The notes beneath the pieces were generated by a model. That model was given only the letters and a program-made list of their open reading frames with translations, ran no database searches and was not told where the DNA came from. This document shows positions 1-10,053 of a stretch of 64,000 bases of DNA, piece by piece. Every line of letters starts with the position of its first letter. Within the stretch, counting starts at the first letter, position 1. Made by a program: the position numbers and the translations under genes. Source of the DNA: Halovulum dunhuangense (GTDB taxonomy: Bacteria > Pseudomonadota > Alphaproteobacteria > Rhodobacterales > Rhodobacteraceae); NCBI RefSeq assembly GCF_013093415.1, contig NZ_JABFBC010000001.1, positions 1,302,001 to 1,366,000 of the forward strand, in the 5' to 3' direction.

Positions 1-1
1 C

Positions 2-1114
2 ATCACCAGCGACACCCTGGGCGCGGCCCTGGTGCGGCACGGCAAACGCATGGGCGCGGTGCATTGCGGCTCGGCCGGTGCGGCGTTCCTTCTCAATCCG
101 CTGGTGGCGGACCAGCCGGGGCACTGGACCTTTTCAATCCACGGCGAACACAAGACGCGCACGCCCGAGGCGGTGCGCCGCGCGGTGGAGGCATGCGGCC
201 CGCTGCCGGGCACGGAAATTCCCAAACTCGATGTGTGTCGCTACGCCGGACGGGTCGCCGGGGCGCTGGCGCTGGGGCCGGATGGGCCGGATGTCACCGT
301 TGTGTGGCTGCCAGAACCCGACACGTCCTATCACTACCGAAAGATCGGCTCAGATGAGGCGTACCAGGCGATGCGCGTGGCCGATACGGTCTTCGGCGAG
401 ATCGTTCATGCCATAAGATCGGGCCCCATGGGAGACGAGACGGCAATTGTCGCCCTGTCCGATCACGGGCAGATCGCCACGGTCGCCGAGGTCGACATCG
501 CGACATACCTGCGCGAAGCCGGGCTACCTGCGTCGACGGAACCGGGCGATGATACCGTGCTCGCGATGACGCGTGGCGCGGCGGGCGAATTGCGCACCCT
601 CCGCGACGACGCCGGATTGCTGTCGGCCACCGTCGACGCGCTGAACGCGCATCCCGAGATCGGGGTCGTCTTCGCCAGGGACGATCTGCCCGGAACGCTG
701 TCGATGGATCTTGTGCACCATGTCCACGACCGCCGCCCGGACCTGTTCTATGTCATGCGCTCCGACGACCTTCCGGATCCCGCCGGATTGCCGGGTCGCC
801 GCGCCCATGGCGGCGGTGTCCCGCTTGGCGGCGGCATGCATGGCGGGCTTCAGGAACGCGAGATGCATGTCGTCAGTCTCTGGCAGGTACCCGGCGGGCG
901 CACCGGAAAGGACGATGCGCCCACCGCGCTTGTCGACATCGCGCCGACGGTCGCCTCGTTGCTTGGACTGCCGTTCGAGGCGCAGGGCCGCGCCCTGCCG
1001 ATCCTGGCGCCAGAGCCCGAGACGGCCGAGACCCTGCAAACCACCATTGGCCAGTCGATCCTCCTGCGCCGCCGGATCGGCGACAGGATCTATCTCGACC
1101 GATTGGCGACCTAG
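2..1114 (+). CDS. Alkaline phosphatase/type I phosphodiesterase family protein, 5' end missing
   Basis: The reading frame is open to the left edge, so the start lies outside the window; about 370 residues are visible. The protein resembles the type I phosphodiesterase/nucleotide pyrophosphatase branch of the alkaline phosphatase superfamily. Visible hallmarks are the segment VTVVWLPEPDTSYHY, the late metal-binding motif ALSDHGQ (around residue 150 of the visible part) and the C-terminal block TALVDIAPTVASLLGLP, which is typical of this fold. The nucleophile region would lie before the window. It would hydrolyse a phosphate or phosphonate ester using two metal ions; the substrate cannot be named from this fragment. 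The next gene on this strand starts about 1 kb away, so it ends its transcription unit. The family call is fairly safe, the specific function is not. Confidence 0.75.
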   Translation: MTSDTLGAALVRHGKRMGAVHCGSAGAAFLLNPLVADQPGHWTFSIHGEHKTRTPEAVRRAVEACGPLPGTEIPKLDVCRYAGRVAGALALGPDGPDVTVVWLPEPDTSYHYRKIGSDEAYQAMRVADTVFGEIVHAIRSGPMGDETAIVALSDHGQIATVAEVDIATYLREAGLPASTEPGDDTVLAMTRGAAGELRTLRDDAGLLSATVDALNAHPEIGVVFARDDLPGTLSMDLVHHVHDRRPDLFYVMRSDDLPDPAGLPGRRAHGGGVPLGGGMHGGLQEREMHVVSLWQVPGGRTGKDDAPTALVDIAPTVASLLGLPFEAQGRALPILAPEPETAETLQTTIGQSILLRRRIGDRIYLDRLAT

Positions 1115-1384
1115 CGCCTCGTGCGGTGGCGAAACCCGCTAGGGTAGAACGCCAAAGGCGCAGTCGTGCTTGAAAGATGGCCAAGCTGCCGGCTGCCGTT
1201 TCGCGCTACGGCCTGAGCAGTGGTGACACAGCCTTGGCCGGTCGGACCAGACGCAGATTGGGGGCCGATGCGCCTGCGGCGGCGTTCACCCGATCCTGGG
1301 CCGGCCCGTCGCTGCGGCTTTCGGCAACGACCGGGATGCGGACAGACCGGCCCCGGACAACGGCCACGGCAGGAATGGACCCGG
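1115..1384. other. Non-coding stretch after the phosphatase gene
   Basis: No frame here looks like a real protein, and no RNA gene or convincing terminator was seen. A second empty stretch, 1754-2111, lies on the other side of the small membrane protein and should hold the promoter of the chemosensory operon, but no clear -35/-10 pair or sigma-28-type promoter could be identified in it. Confidence 0.5.
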
Positions 1385-1717
1385 CTAGACGGTACAGTGC
1401 AGCGCAGCTTCAAGCCCGATGAATATGGCGGTCGCACTCGACAGTGCGACCGCAAGAAGGGGCCTGAGGTAAGGGTGCCAATCCGTTTCCCTGAACGATT
1501 TCACCGCCAGGATCATCGCCCAAACCAGAACGACGGCAATGATCGCCGAATTGGCCATTGTTCCGAAAACGCCCCCTATGCAGGCGCCATCCGAAAGAAC
1601 GTCCTGGCCGGAGGAATAGACGGCGAAAACAGCGATCGCGTTTTGCAGAGCACCCACGCCAAGGGCAACTATCCAGCGCATCGGCCACTCGGTGGGTCTT
1701 GTCGGTTCATCCTTCAC
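1385..1717 (-). CDS. Small putative membrane protein, unrecognised
   Basis: I do not recognise this protein. From the GTG at 1717 it has about 110 residues and three hydrophobic stretches (starting at MRWIVALGVGA, NSAIIAVVLVWAMILAV and LLAVALSSATAIFIGL), consistent with a three-helix inner-membrane protein. A GGGGAA about eight bases before 1717 makes that start attractive; a longer form from a GTG at 1753 and a shorter one from the ATG at 1681 are also open. It is the only frame in the 1115-2111 gap with protein-like composition. It stands alone, opposite in direction to the flanking genes. Whether it is expressed is uncertain. Confidence 0.45.
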   Translation of the reverse strand: MKDEPTRPTEWPMRWIVALGVGALQNAIAVFAVYSSGQDVLSDGACIGGVFGTMANSAIIAVVLVWAMILAVKSFRETDWHPYLRPLLAVALSSATAIFIGLEAALHCTV

Positions 1718-2111
1718 GGCGATGTTCCCCAACTGGCGATCTGCCGCTGGCACGCAACAAGACTGATCTTGCGTATTCCGAAAATCCTAGATGCCCGATG
1801 CGGCCACGTCCAGCGTAGTGAATGGCCATTTGCTGCGGGACGTAACGACGTCCGCTCCGACCGGGTGGCGCCAGCACCGCGTGGGCTGAAAGCCGGCACC
1901 CTGCGGCCATCCATACGCCGTGCAGGCAAGAAGGCTGCGAACCTAGGCGCGGATCCCTCGCACTCTCGCTGGCCGCGACCGAACAGGATGGCCCGCGCCA
2001 TGCGCCATGCAAGACTTTGCTAAAATTGGAGGAGTTCCGGGCAAGGCTGCTAACTCGTTCTCAACATCTGGCATGAAATACAGCCCGCATACCCATTGCG
2101 CGGAGTGAACC

Positions 2112-2483
2112 ATGCCCGACAAACACGCTGCGAAGCACGCTTCCCACTCTCCGGGAGGCTCACGCCAGGCTGTTACCGTGACTTTTGCCGAGGAGCAGAC
2201 GGTGAAGTCGGCCGACGCTGCGCGCGCAGAGCTTCTGGCCGCGATCGGGGGCGATGGTCAGGTCAGGGTGGATCTGACCGATGCGACCGCGGCCGACACC
2301 GGGTTCCTGCAGGTCTTGATCGCGGCATGCCGTGCCGCCTGTCTTCGCGGTCGCCCATTGACGGTCGTGGGGATCGAAGGCGGCCCGGTCCCGGCGCTCA
2401 TGGTCGGTCTCGGCCTGATCGCGTCTGAACAGCAGGCGCCCCGGTATTTCGAGGACTTGGCGACAGCGGAGAGAGCCGCATGA
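2112..2483 (+). CDS. STAS-domain protein heading the chemosensory operon
   Basis: A 123-residue soluble protein with a STAS (anti-sigma-antagonist-like) fold. The core runs from VTVTFAEEQTVKSADAARAEL (about residues 20-40) through VRVDLTDATAADTGFLQVL, where the D-x-x-x-x-x-D/T-G-F/L turn holds the usual phosphorylation or ligand-binding loop, to LRGRPLTVVGIEGG. The start at 2112 follows CGGAGTG. The stop overlaps the ATG of the next gene (ATGA), so it is translationally coupled to cheY. STAS proteins next to CheA/CheY are known in alternative chemosensory systems, where they may act as phospho-relay or scaffold partners; that role here is inferred from position only. The canonical serine of SpoIIAA-type proteins is not evident; a threonine (DAT/DTG) occupies that region. 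Confidence 0.75.
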   Translation: MPDKHAAKHASHSPGGSRQAVTVTFAEEQTVKSADAARAELLAAIGGDGQVRVDLTDATAADTGFLQVLIAACRAACLRGRPLTVVGIEGGPVPALMVGLGLIASEQQAPRYFEDLATAERAA

Positions 2484-2848
2484 GCAAGGCCATCCTCTCG
2501 ATCGACGACTCGCCTTCGATCCGCCAGATGATCACGCTGACACTGTCGGGGGCGGGGTATCGCGTCGACACCGCCTGCGACGGCGCAGAGGGGTACCACA
2601 AGGCCGTGGCAGGGCCCTACAGTGCGATCATCACCGACCAGAACATGCCGAACATGACCGGGATCGAGTTCATCCGGAAGTTCCGGGCACATCCCTCCAG
2701 TCGTGGCGTTCCGATCATTTTCCTGTCCACCGAATCCGACCCGGCCTCGAAGCAGGCCGCCAAGGAGGCCGGCGCGATCGGCTGGATCGTGAAACCCTTC
2801 AATCAGGACCAGTTGATCGCCGCGGTCAGGAAGGTGGCAGGCGCATGA
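2480..2848 (+). CDS. cheY: CheY-like single-domain response regulator
   Basis: A 122-residue receiver domain with no output domain. Visible catalytic residues are the acidic pair D9/D10 (SIDDSPSIR), the phospho-acceptor D53 (IITDQNMPNMTG), the Ser/Thr at 83-84 (FLSTES) and K105 (IVKPF). It should take phosphate from the CheA encoded just downstream. It overlaps the STAS gene upstream (ATGA) and cheA downstream (ATGA at 2845), so the three are co-translated. A stand-alone CheY usually signals to a flagellar motor or to another output protein; no flagellar gene is present here, so the output is unknown. Family assignment is secure. Confidence 0.93.
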   Translation: MSKAILSIDDSPSIRQMITLTLSGAGYRVDTACDGAEGYHKAVAGPYSAIITDQNMPNMTGIEFIRKFRAHPSSRGVPIIFLSTESDPASKQAAKEAGAIGWIVKPFNQDQLIAAVRKVAGA

Positions 2849-4833
2849 CACAGCCCGATCCCAAGGACATCTTTCGCCACGAGGCGGCCGAGGTGCTGGA
2901 AAACCTCGAGGTTTCCCTGCTCGATCTCGGCGACGCGCTCGATGACATGGAACTGGTCAACAGCGTGTTCCGCGCCCTGCATACGCTGAAGGGCTCCGGC
3001 GCGATGTTCGGCTTCACGGAAGTGGCGGATTTCGTCCACGAGTTCGAGACTGCCTTCGACAGGGTCCGCAGCAACGAGGTCGCGCCGACCCGGGCGCTGG
3101 TGCGCGTGGCGCTGGCCGCAAAGGACCATATCGCCAGGCTGATCGCCGAGCCGGAGATCCATGGCGACCATGGCGAGCCGTTGCTCGAACGTCTGCGCCA
3201 GACGGTGGGCGCGCCGGGTGCGGCGGCAGAGCCCATTGTGGACGCCGGGGCCGCAGACGCCGGATGGCGGGTGCGCTTCAGGCTGGCCGAGGACGCCCTC
3301 GTTCTTGGCGCGAACCCGGTCTTGATGCTGGACGAACTGCGGGCGCTCGGTCCCTGCGACGTGCGGGTCTCGCTTGCGGGGCTGCCCGCGCTGGAAGCGC
3401 TCGACCCCGCCATATGCCATCTTGCGTGGGACGTCGCGGTTCGGGCGGATTGCGAGCGCGGCGCGATCGAGGACGTGTTCATGTTCGTGCGCGACGGCAT
3501 GGAGCTGGAGATCGCGCCGCTTGCCCCCCCCGAGGCTTCGGCGACCATCGGCGATGGCCCCGCACCGGAGATGATGGCGACCGGCCTTCCCCCGACGGAC
3601 ATCCCGCCCGAACGGCGGGAGCGTACCGGCACCGCGGCGGCGGGCGGCGGCTCGCTTCGGGTGCCCGCCGAGCGGCTGGACGAGTTGCTCGACCGGGTCG
3701 GCGAACTGGTGATCGCGCAGGCGCGCCTGTCGCAGATCGCCGGGCAGAGCGACGACGCTGCGCTCAAGAACGTTTCGGAAGAGATCGAGCGCCTCGCGAC
3801 CGGTCTGCGCGACACCACGATGGGCATCCGCATGGTTCCCATCGGTTCGCTGTTCGGCCGGTTCCGGCGGCTGGTGCACGACCTCAAGGGGCAATTGGGC
3901 AAGGAGATGGAGTTCGTCACCTTCGGCGAGGAAACCGAACTCGACAAGACTGTGGTCGAGAAGCTGGCCGACCCGCTGGTGCATGTCATCCGCAACGCCA
4001 TAGATCACGGCATCGAGACGCCGGAGCGCCGCAGCGCCGCCGGCAAGCCGCCCGTGGGCAGGATCCGCCTGTCGGCCGAGCACCAGGGCGCGGAAGTCGC
4101 CATCAGCCTCGTCGATGACGGCGCCGGGCTGAACACCGCCCGGATCCGGGCCAAGGCCGAGGAGGCCGGTCTGATCGCCCCCGGCTCGGTCCTGTCCGAC
4201 AGCGAGATCCATCAGTTCATCTTTCATCCGGGCTTTTCGACCGCGCAGGAAATCAGTGCGCTGTCGGGCCGGGGCGTCGGGATGGACGTGGTCAAGCGCA
4301 CCATGGAAGAGTTGCGCGGGCGCATCGAGGTGACATCGACCCCGGGCGCGGGCAGCCGTGTGACGCTGCGCCTGCCGCTTACGCTGGCCATCATCGACGG
4401 CATGCTGGTCCGGGTCGGGGGCAACCGCTATGCGATCCCCCTCTCGGCGGTCGAGGAATGCGTCGAGCTTCCGGCCGAGGTTGCGGGCGGCGGCAAGGGG
4501 CGCAATTTCCTGAACGTCCGCGATGCGCTGGTGCCGTTCCTGCGCCTGCGCGAGCTGTTCAGGACCAGCGCGCCGCCCGAGTTGCACCAGAAGTTGGTGA
4601 TCGTCTCCACCGGCGAGCAGCGGGTGGGCCTCGTGGTCGACCAGATCCTCGGCAACACCCAGACGGTGATCAAGTCGCTTTCGCGGTTGCACAGCGGCAT
4701 CGAGGAGTTCTCCGGCGCCACGATCATGGCCGACGGGTCGGTCGCGCTGATCCTCGACGTGGCCAACCTGGTGCGCAGCGGCCAGCGGCTGGATAGCCGC
4801 CTGCGCGAACAGCAGGACGGGAGGGCGGCATGA
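2845..4833 (+). CDS. cheA: Chemotaxis histidine kinase CheA
   Basis: A 662-residue CheA. In order: the HPt domain with the phosphorylated H46 in FRALHTLKGSG; a P2-like region around residues 135-225; the dimerisation helices from about 270 (RVPAERLDELLDRVGELV); the ATPase domain with the N box HVIRNAIDHGIE near 380-392, the G1 box DDGAGLN near 424 and the G2 box GRGVGMDVV near 474; and a CheW-like P5 domain that ends the protein (VVDQILGNTQTVIKSL). It lacks a fused receiver domain. It is expected to autophosphorylate under receptor control and pass phosphate to the CheY and CheB of this operon. The gene overlaps cheY before it and cheW after it by four bases each. Confidence 0.95.
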   Translation: MTQPDPKDIFRHEAAEVLENLEVSLLDLGDALDDMELVNSVFRALHTLKGSGAMFGFTEVADFVHEFETAFDRVRSNEVAPTRALVRVALAAKDHIARLIAEPEIHGDHGEPLLERLRQTVGAPGAAAEPIVDAGAADAGWRVRFRLAEDALVLGANPVLMLDELRALGPCDVRVSLAGLPALEALDPAICHLAWDVAVRADCERGAIEDVFMFVRDGMELEIAPLAPPEASATIGDGPAPEMMATGLPPTDIPPERRERTGTAAAGGGSLRVPAERLDELLDRVGELVIAQARLSQIAGQSDDAALKNVSEEIERLATGLRDTTMGIRMVPIGSLFGRFRRLVHDLKGQLGKEMEFVTFGEETELDKTVVEKLADPLVHVIRNAIDHGIETPERRSAAGKPPVGRIRLSAEHQGAEVAISLVDDGAGLNTARIRAKAEEAGLIAPGSVLSDSEIHQFIFHPGFSTAQEISALSGRGVGMDVVKRTMEELRGRIEVTSTPGAGSRVTLRLPLTLAIIDGMLVRVGGNRYAIPLSAVEECVELPAEVAGGGKGRNFLNVRDALVPFLRLRELFRTSAPPELHQKLVIVSTGEQRVGLVVDQILGNTQTVIKSLSRLHSGIEEFSGATIMADGSVALILDVANLVRSGQRLDSRLREQQDGRAA

Positions 4834-5336
4834 GCGGACCCCGCAACACCGCCGGCGCGTCGTCGATCATGAGCGCGCTGACGCTGGAACTGGGCGGCGA
4901 GATCTTTGCCATCGAGGCCAGCCGCGTCCGCGAGGTGCTTGATTGCGTGACGGTGACCGAGGTGCCGAACGCGCCGCCCTTCGTGGGCGGGCTCCTCAAC
5001 GTGCGCGGCCGGGTGGTGCCACTCGCGGACCTGCGGGTGAAGTTCGCCATGAAGCAGACCCCACCCGACGAGAACACGCGCATCGTGGTGCTCGAGATCG
5101 ACCTCGACGGCGCGCCGATGATCGTGGGCGTTGTGGCCGACCGGGTGCACAAGGTCGCCGACATCGATCTCTCCGACATGGAGGAGGCGCCCAGGGTCGG
5201 CATGCGCTGGCGGCCGGAATTCCTGCGTGGCGTCGCCCGGCACGAAGGACAATTCATCATCGTTCCCGACCTCGAACGGATCGTTTCGGAAACCCCATCG
5301 CAGGACGCCGCCCAGGCTCTCAAACAACTGGTGTGA
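4830..5336 (+). CDS. cheW: CheW coupling protein, first copy
   Basis: A 168-residue CheW-domain protein that would link CheA to receptors. Typical elements are [19 protein letters not shown] near the N-terminus, the conserved [20 protein letters not shown], and [12 protein letters not shown]. The ATG overlaps the cheA stop (ATGA at 4830). Relative to minimal CheW proteins there are about 13 extra residues before [10 protein letters not shown]; an internal start there is possible but has no better ribosome site. The next gene, the receptor, begins two bases after the stop. There is a second, less similar CheW copy at 7450, so the array may be built with two different couplers. Confidence 0.93.
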   Translation: MSGPRNTAGASSIMSALTLELGGEIFAIEASRVREVLDCVTVTEVPNAPPFVGGLLNVRGRVVPLADLRVKFAMKQTPPDENTRIVVLEIDLDGAPMIVGVVADRVHKVADIDLSDMEEAPRVGMRWRPEFLRGVARHEGQFIIVPDLERIVSETPSQDAAQALKQLV

Positions 5337-5337
5337 C

Positions 5338-7437
5338 ATGACACTCAAACTGAAACTTGCCGCAATTTTCGCCCTGATCATCACCCTCGCCGGCGTCGGC
5401 GTGGGGATAGGCATCATGAACATGGGCACGCTCAAGTCCGACTTCGACGAGGTCGTGGAACGCAACGTCGCGCGGATCCAGATCATCGACGAGATCGTCG
5501 CCGACACCCTGCGCATCGCGCGCGACGAAAGGGCGCTGATTATCGCCCCCGATACCGAAAGCATGGACGAATTCGCAGCCGAGATGGATCGTCGTGCCGC
5601 ACAGATCGACGAGGGGCTGGCAAGGCTGTATGAACTGAGCGGCCCCGAGGCGCAGGTCCAGATCGAACAGTTCGGCGCGGAATGGCAGGAATATCTGGCC
5701 GCCAACGCCGAGGCGCGCGAAGCCTCCCGGCTGCAATCGACGCTGAATGGACGCAGGCTCGTCCAGAATGAAGGCCACGACGCCATGGAAGTGGCGCTTG
5801 CCACCCTGGACGGCATGGAAGAGCGCCTGCTCACGACCGGCGGTACGGTCGGGGCGCCCGACAGCGATACGATGCGGCAATACGCCGTCCTCGCCGGGAT
5901 CGAGGCGCTGATGCAGCGCGTGCGCATCAACGTGCTCAACGCCCTCGCATCGACGGACAATCCCGAGGCGGTGGAGCGCTATGTGGCCGAGACCGAGGAG
6001 CGTGTCGCGGCGTTGACGACTGCCCTCGATGAGGCCGAACGTCTGTTGCCCAACAGCTACCAGGGCGATCTCGCCCTTCTCGTCCGGCAGATCGACCCGT
6101 GGCTGGAAGTGATGCGCATGGCCAACGAGCGGGCCGTGGAGAACGGCGATCTGAGGGCTGCGCAGATCAGCTTCGGGCCGGCGACGGACGCCCGCCGCAA
6201 GGCCGATGAACGGCTCAACGACCTCATGGCGCGGATCAACGGCCAGATGGACGAGGCGACCGCAAGCGTCGCAAGCGTCTATGCGTCAAGCCGTCAACTG
6301 CTGACCGGTCTGCTGGTCGTGATGATCCTCGTCTCCATCGCGATGGCGATCTGGATCGTACGGGACATCAACCGGGGTCTTTCCAGCGCGCTCGATCTTG
6401 TCCGGGCGCTTGCGAAGGGCGACCTGACCGCCAGGTCAGCCGTCAATTCGCGGGACGAGATCGGCGAGGTCGTCAACGCGCTCAACGACATGGTCGCGCA
6501 GATCAAGATCGCCGTGACGGACGTCAACGATGCGTCGCGCAATGTGGCCAGCGGCAGCACCGAGATGTCGGCGACCGCCGAACAGCTGAGCCAGGGCGCT
6601 GTCGAACAGGCGTCCTCGACCGAGGAGACCTCGGCTTCGGTCGAGGAGATGGCGGCCAACATCAAGCAGAATGCCGACAACACCAACCAGGCCGAGACGA
6701 TCGCCCGCAAGGTCGCCGTAGACGCCGAGGAAAGCGGCAAGTCCGTGGCCGAGGCGGTCAACGCGATGGAGACCATCGCCGCGAAAATCATGATCGTCCA
6801 GGAGATCGCGCGGCAGACCGATCTCCTGGCGCTCAATGCCGCGGTCGAGGCGGCGCGGGCGGGCGAACACGGGCGCGGTTTCGCGGTCGTGGCGTCGGAA
6901 GTGCGCAAGCTTGCCGAGCGTTCGCAGGATGCCGCGTCGGAAATCTCGGGCCTGTCCGGCGCGACGGTCAAGTCGGCGCAATCGGCGGGCGAGCGTCTGC
7001 AGGCGCTTGTCCCCGAGATCCAGCGCACCGCCGACCTGGTGTCCGAGATGTCGGCGGCGAACAACGAACTCAACGCGGGCGCCAGCCAGATCAGCGACGC
7101 CATCCAGCAGCTCGACACGGTGACGCAGCAGAACGCCTCGGCGGCCGAGCAGATGTCGTCGTCGGCGGCCAAGCTTTCGGCTCAGGCCGACCGGCTGATG
7201 CGGAGCATGAGCTTCTTCAGGCTCGATGAGGTCCGGGACGCCGGCGCGATGGACAGGTCAGCGCAGCCGCAGGCCCGCAGGACGACGTCCGCGGACAGCG
7301 CCCGTGCATCGACGCCCCGTTCGAAACCGGCCGCAACGATGAGACCCACGTCCCCCGCCGACCTGGGCTTCGCCTTCGACATGGAAGCGCGCGAGGACGA
7401 ACTGGACGCCGCGTTCCGCCGGGCGGCGAACGGTTAG
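5338..7437 (+). CDS. Membrane methyl-accepting chemotaxis protein
   Basis: A 699-residue receptor starting at the ATG one base after the cheW stop codon. It has a first membrane helix at about residues 7-24 ([17 protein letters not shown]), a periplasmic sensing region to about 320, a second helix at 321-341 ([20 protein letters not shown]), a HAMP domain with the PxxRE-like [16 protein letters not shown] block, and a cytoplasmic signalling domain. The highly conserved hairpin tip lies at about 490-530 ([20 protein letters not shown]). The mostly helical sensor region has no recognisable ligand motif, and the C-terminus carries no NWETF-like CheR tether. It is presumably the dedicated receptor of this CheA/CheW set. 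Confidence 0.93.
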   Translation: MTLKLKLAAIFALIITLAGVGVGIGIMNMGTLKSDFDEVVERNVARIQIIDEIVADTLRIARDERALIIAPDTESMDEFAAEMDRRAAQIDEGLARLYELSGPEAQVQIEQFGAEWQEYLAANAEAREASRLQSTLNGRRLVQNEGHDAMEVALATLDGMEERLLTTGGTVGAPDSDTMRQYAVLAGIEALMQRVRINVLNALASTDNPEAVERYVAETEERVAALTTALDEAERLLPNSYQGDLALLVRQIDPWLEVMRMANERAVENGDLRAAQISFGPATDARRKADERLNDLMARINGQMDEATASVASVYASSRQLLTGLLVVMILVSIAMAIWIVRDINRGLSSALDLVRALAKGDLTARSAVNSRDEIGEVVNALNDMVAQIKIAVTDVNDASRNVASGSTEMSATAEQLSQGAVEQASSTEETSASVEEMAANIKQNADNTNQAETIARKVAVDAEESGKSVAEAVNAMETIAAKIMIVQEIARQTDLLALNAAVEAARAGEHGRGFAVVASEVRKLAERSQDAASEISGLSGATVKSAQSAGERLQALVPEIQRTADLVSEMSAANNELNAGASQISDAIQQLDTVTQQNASAAEQMSSSAAKLSAQADRLMRSMSFFRLDEVRDAGAMDRSAQPQARRTTSADSARASTPRSKPAATMRPTSPADLGFAFDMEAREDELDAAFRRAANG

Positions 7438-7449
7438 GGCGTGGGCCGC

Positions 7450-7911
7450 ATGGCACAGATCAGCCAGTATGTGACCCTGAGCATCGCGGGCGAAGTGCTC
7501 GCGCTGCCCGTCGACCGGGTCCGCGAGATCCTCTCGCCCCAGCCGATTGCGCGCCTCCCCGGAGCCCCGTCGCGCTTTCTCGGCATGATCGAAGTGCGCG
7601 ATCGGGGCGTGCCCGTGCTCGATCTGCGCCTGACGCTCGGTCTGGCGCCCGCAGAGATGGACGAGAACACCCGCATCGTGGTCGTCAACGCGACCATCGG
7701 CGACGGGGACGCGCCGGTCGGCCTGATGGTCGACCGCGTCTTCGAGGTGACGGCGCTGGACGGCGACGCGCTGGAACCGCCTCCCGAGGCGGCAGTGGGG
7801 TGGCGCGCCGAGATGATCGTCGGCCTCGGTCGGCGCAACGGCCGCTTCGTGACGGTTCTCGACTTCGACCGCCTGTTCGGGACCGGGGAACTCGGCCTGT
7901 TCGCGGCCTGA
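7450..7911 (+). CDS. CheW coupling protein, second copy
   Basis: A 153-residue CheW-domain protein from the ATG at 7450; a GTG at 7441 just after the receptor stop would add three residues. Visible CheW features are VTLSIAGEVLALPVDRVREIL, the segment PSRFLGMIEVRDRGVPVLDLR and LMVDRVFEVTAL. It differs clearly from the first CheW of this operon (for instance GMIEVRDRG in place of GLLNVRGRV), so the pair is an old duplication, not a recent one. It lies between the receptor and cheR and probably couples the membrane receptor or the soluble receptor-like protein at 10050 to CheA. Confidence 0.9.
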   Translation: MAQISQYVTLSIAGEVLALPVDRVREILSPQPIARLPGAPSRFLGMIEVRDRGVPVLDLRLTLGLAPAEMDENTRIVVVNATIGDGDAPVGLMVDRVFEVTALDGDALEPPPEAAVGWRAEMIVGLGRRNGRFVTVLDFDRLFGTGELGLFAA

Positions 7912-8015
7912 CGCGGATGCTGTTCGGCCGGGGCTCGCTGGCACCATGACAATCCGGGATCCGGCAGTGCAACCGCCGGATCGCCTGCAGAGGAAATATC
8001 CGATTGGAGAGTTGC

Positions 8016-8909
8016 GTGAACATCGCCGGCAGAGCGCAGCTTCAAGATGGCGCCGATACCGCCGCAACCCATGCGGGCCGTCTGAGCGACAGGGATTTCT
8101 CTCGGATCTGCACCTTCATTCACGAGCGCACAGGCATCCGCCTCACACATTCGAAACGGCTCAGGATCGAGACCGGCCTGCGCCGGCGCGCGAGCGTGCT
8201 CAGGCTCAGCGGTGCCGAGGAATACTGCCGAATGGTCTTCGACGAGGGCGGGCTCGCCGAAGAAGTCGCGCATCTGATACATCTCGCGACCACCAACAAG
8301 ACCGACTTCTTCCGCGAGCGCGCGCATTTCGACTTTCTCGAGACACGCATCCTGCCCGAGATTCTCGCGACGCGGCCGGCGGGCCGCATCCATCGGCTGA
8401 AAATGTGGAGCGCTGCGGCCTCGAATGGCGCCGAGGCCTATACCGCGGCGATGGTGCTTGCCGCCGCAGCGGCCCGCGGGCCACGCTTCGACTTCGCGGT
8501 GCTGGGCACCGACATCTCGGCCGAGATGGTCGCCGACGCGACCCGGGCGGTCTATCCCGCGTCCTGGATCGAGCCGGTGCCACCCGCGCTGCGCGAGCGA
8601 TACTTCATGCGGTCGCAGGCGGGCGCCAGCGAACCCCTGGTCCGCATCGTGCCGGAACTCCGCCGCCACGTCCGTTTCGCACGAATGAACCTGGTCGGGG
8701 CGAGCTATCCGGTCGATCGGGACGTGGACGTCATCCTCGTGCGCAACGTTTTGATCTATTTCGACCCGCCGACACAGAAGGCGGTGGTTCAGCGGCTTGC
8801 AGGCCACCTGCGCCCCGGCGGCCATCTGATCCTCGGTCATACCGAAGCCGCCGTCGGCTCGGCCCTGGGATTGCGTCAGTGCGCGACCGGCATCTTCCGC
8901 ATCGGATGA
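8016..8909 (+). CDS. cheR: CheR receptor methyltransferase
   Basis: A 297-residue S-adenosylmethionine-dependent glutamate methyltransferase that would methylate the receptors of this operon. The N-terminal helical domain includes [19 protein letters not shown], and the catalytic domain carries [12 protein letters not shown], the SAM-binding motif [22 protein letters not shown] and [14 protein letters not shown] place the start at the GTG at 8016, preceded by GGAGAG four bases upstream; a TTG at 8004 is the alternative. The SAM motif departs from the usual AACSTGEEPY (Cys to Ala and loss of one Glu). A 104-base gap separates it from the previous gene, larger than elsewhere in this operon. Confidence 0.92.
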   Translation: MNIAGRAQLQDGADTAATHAGRLSDRDFSRICTFIHERTGIRLTHSKRLRIETGLRRRASVLRLSGAEEYCRMVFDEGGLAEEVAHLIHLATTNKTDFFRERAHFDFLETRILPEILATRPAGRIHRLKMWSAAASNGAEAYTAAMVLAAAAARGPRFDFAVLGTDISAEMVADATRAVYPASWIEPVPPALRERYFMRSQAGASEPLVRIVPELRRHVRFARMNLVGASYPVDRDVDVILVRNVLIYFDPPTQKAVVQRLAGHLRPGGHLILGHTEAAVGSALGLRQCATGIFRIG

Positions 8910-8958
8910 ACCGGCAGCCCATCACATCCAGGACCGAAGCATGGAAAGGGACACTCCG

Positions 8959-10053
8959 ATGAGCGACAGGATCAAGGTCATGATCGTGGACGATTCCGCT
9001 TCGGTGCGGCGCGCGATGTCCGACATCATCGCCAGCGCGCCCGACCTGGAGGTCATGGCGGTGGCCGGCGATCCCTACAAGGCCGCGGAACTCATGCGAC
9101 GCGAACTTCCCGACGTCGTCTTCCTGGATATCGAGATGCCCCGCATGGACGGGCTGACCTTCCTGCGCAAGGTCATGGCGCAGCGACCGCTTCCGGTCGT
9201 GATCTGCTCAACCCTGACGCAAGAGCGATCGGCGGCCTTCCTGCAGGCGCTCGAGGCCGGCGCGGTCGAGGTCATCGCCAAGCCCAGGGTCGCGACCGCC
9301 GAGGCGCTTGCCGAGGCCCGGACACGCATCTGCGAAATCGCGCGCGCCGCGGCGCATTCCCGCATCGGCCACCGCAGGGCCCCGCTGCCGCCGGTTGCGA
9401 TCGAGGACAAGCTGACCGCCGATGCCATCCTGCCGCCCGTGTCGCGCGCACGTCCTGTGCCCGCCACCGAGCCGATCGTCGTCATCGGGGCCTCCACGGG
9501 CGGGACCGAGGCGCTGGCCAGGGTGCTGGCAGCCCTGCCGGATCGCTGCCCGGGCGTCGCGATCGTGCAGCACATGCCCGAAGGCTTCACCGCCGCGTTT
9601 GCCCGGCGTCTGGACGGCATCAGCCGGATCGCCGTGCGCGAGGCGGCGCACGGCGACCCGATCCTTCCGGGACAGGCGCTGATCGCCCCGGGAAGCAGGC
9701 ACATGCTGATCGAGCGGGTCGGCGGCAAGTACCGGGCGGTGATCCGGGACGGACCGCCGGTTTCGCGCCACCGGCCCTCGGTCGACGTCCTGTTCCGTTC
9801 CGCCGCGCAGGCCGCGGGCGGCAACGCGCTTGGTGTGATCATGACCGGCATGGGTGACGACGGTGCCCACGGTCTGCTGGAGATGCGGCGTTCCGGCGCG
9901 CGCACGCTCGCGCAGGACGAGGCGACCTGCGTCGTCTTCGGCATGCCCAAGGCGGCGATCTCCCTTGGCGCGGCGGAGAAAACCGTGAACTTGACCGGCA
10001 TCGCGCGCGAAGTCTCTGCCTGGCAGGGGTTATCCGGGGGCACGAGCGCATGA
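8959..10053 (+). CDS. cheB: CheB receptor methylesterase/glutamine deamidase
   Basis: A 364-residue two-domain protein. The receiver domain has D11/D12 and the phospho-acceptor D57 ([12 protein letters not shown]). The esterase domain has the catalytic triad Ser179 ([11 protein letters not shown]), His205 ([11 protein letters not shown]) and Asp300/301 (MGDDGAHGL). It removes receptor methyl groups when phosphorylated by CheA, opposing CheR. The ATG at 8959 has AAAGGGA in front of it; an ATG at 8941 would add six residues but lies just before that ribosome site. Its stop overlaps the start of the next gene (ATGA), tying CheB translation to the soluble receptor-like protein. Confidence 0.95.
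   Translation: MSDRIKVMIVDDSASVRRAMSDIIASAPDLEVMAVAGDPYKAAELMRRELPDVVFLDIEMPRMDGLTFLRKVMAQRPLPVVICSTLTQERSAAFLQALEAGAVEVIAKPRVATAEALAEARTRICEIARAAAHSRIGHRRAPLPPVAIEDKLTADAILPPVSRARPVPATEPIVVIGASTGGTEALARVLAALPDRCPGVAIVQHMPEGFTAAFARRLDGISRIAVREAAHGDPILPGQALIAPGSRHMLIERVGGKYRAVIRDGPPVSRHRPSVDVLFRSAAQAAGGNALGVIMTGMGDDGAHGLLEMRRSGARTLAQDEATCVVFGMPKAAISLGAAEKTVNLTGIAREVSAWQGLSGGTSA

Noticed and set aside
930-939. TTGTCGACAT in the phosphatase-type gene
   Set aside because: It lies inside coding sequence (Leu-Val-Asp-Ile) and is explained by codon choice.
1115-1384. Transposase remnant in the gap after the first gene
   Set aside because: No transposase motif or terminal inverted repeat could be shown on either strand.
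2803-4692. Long minus-strand frame opposite cheA
   Set aside because: Composition is typical of an antisense shadow, and cheA on the plus strand has every expected motif.
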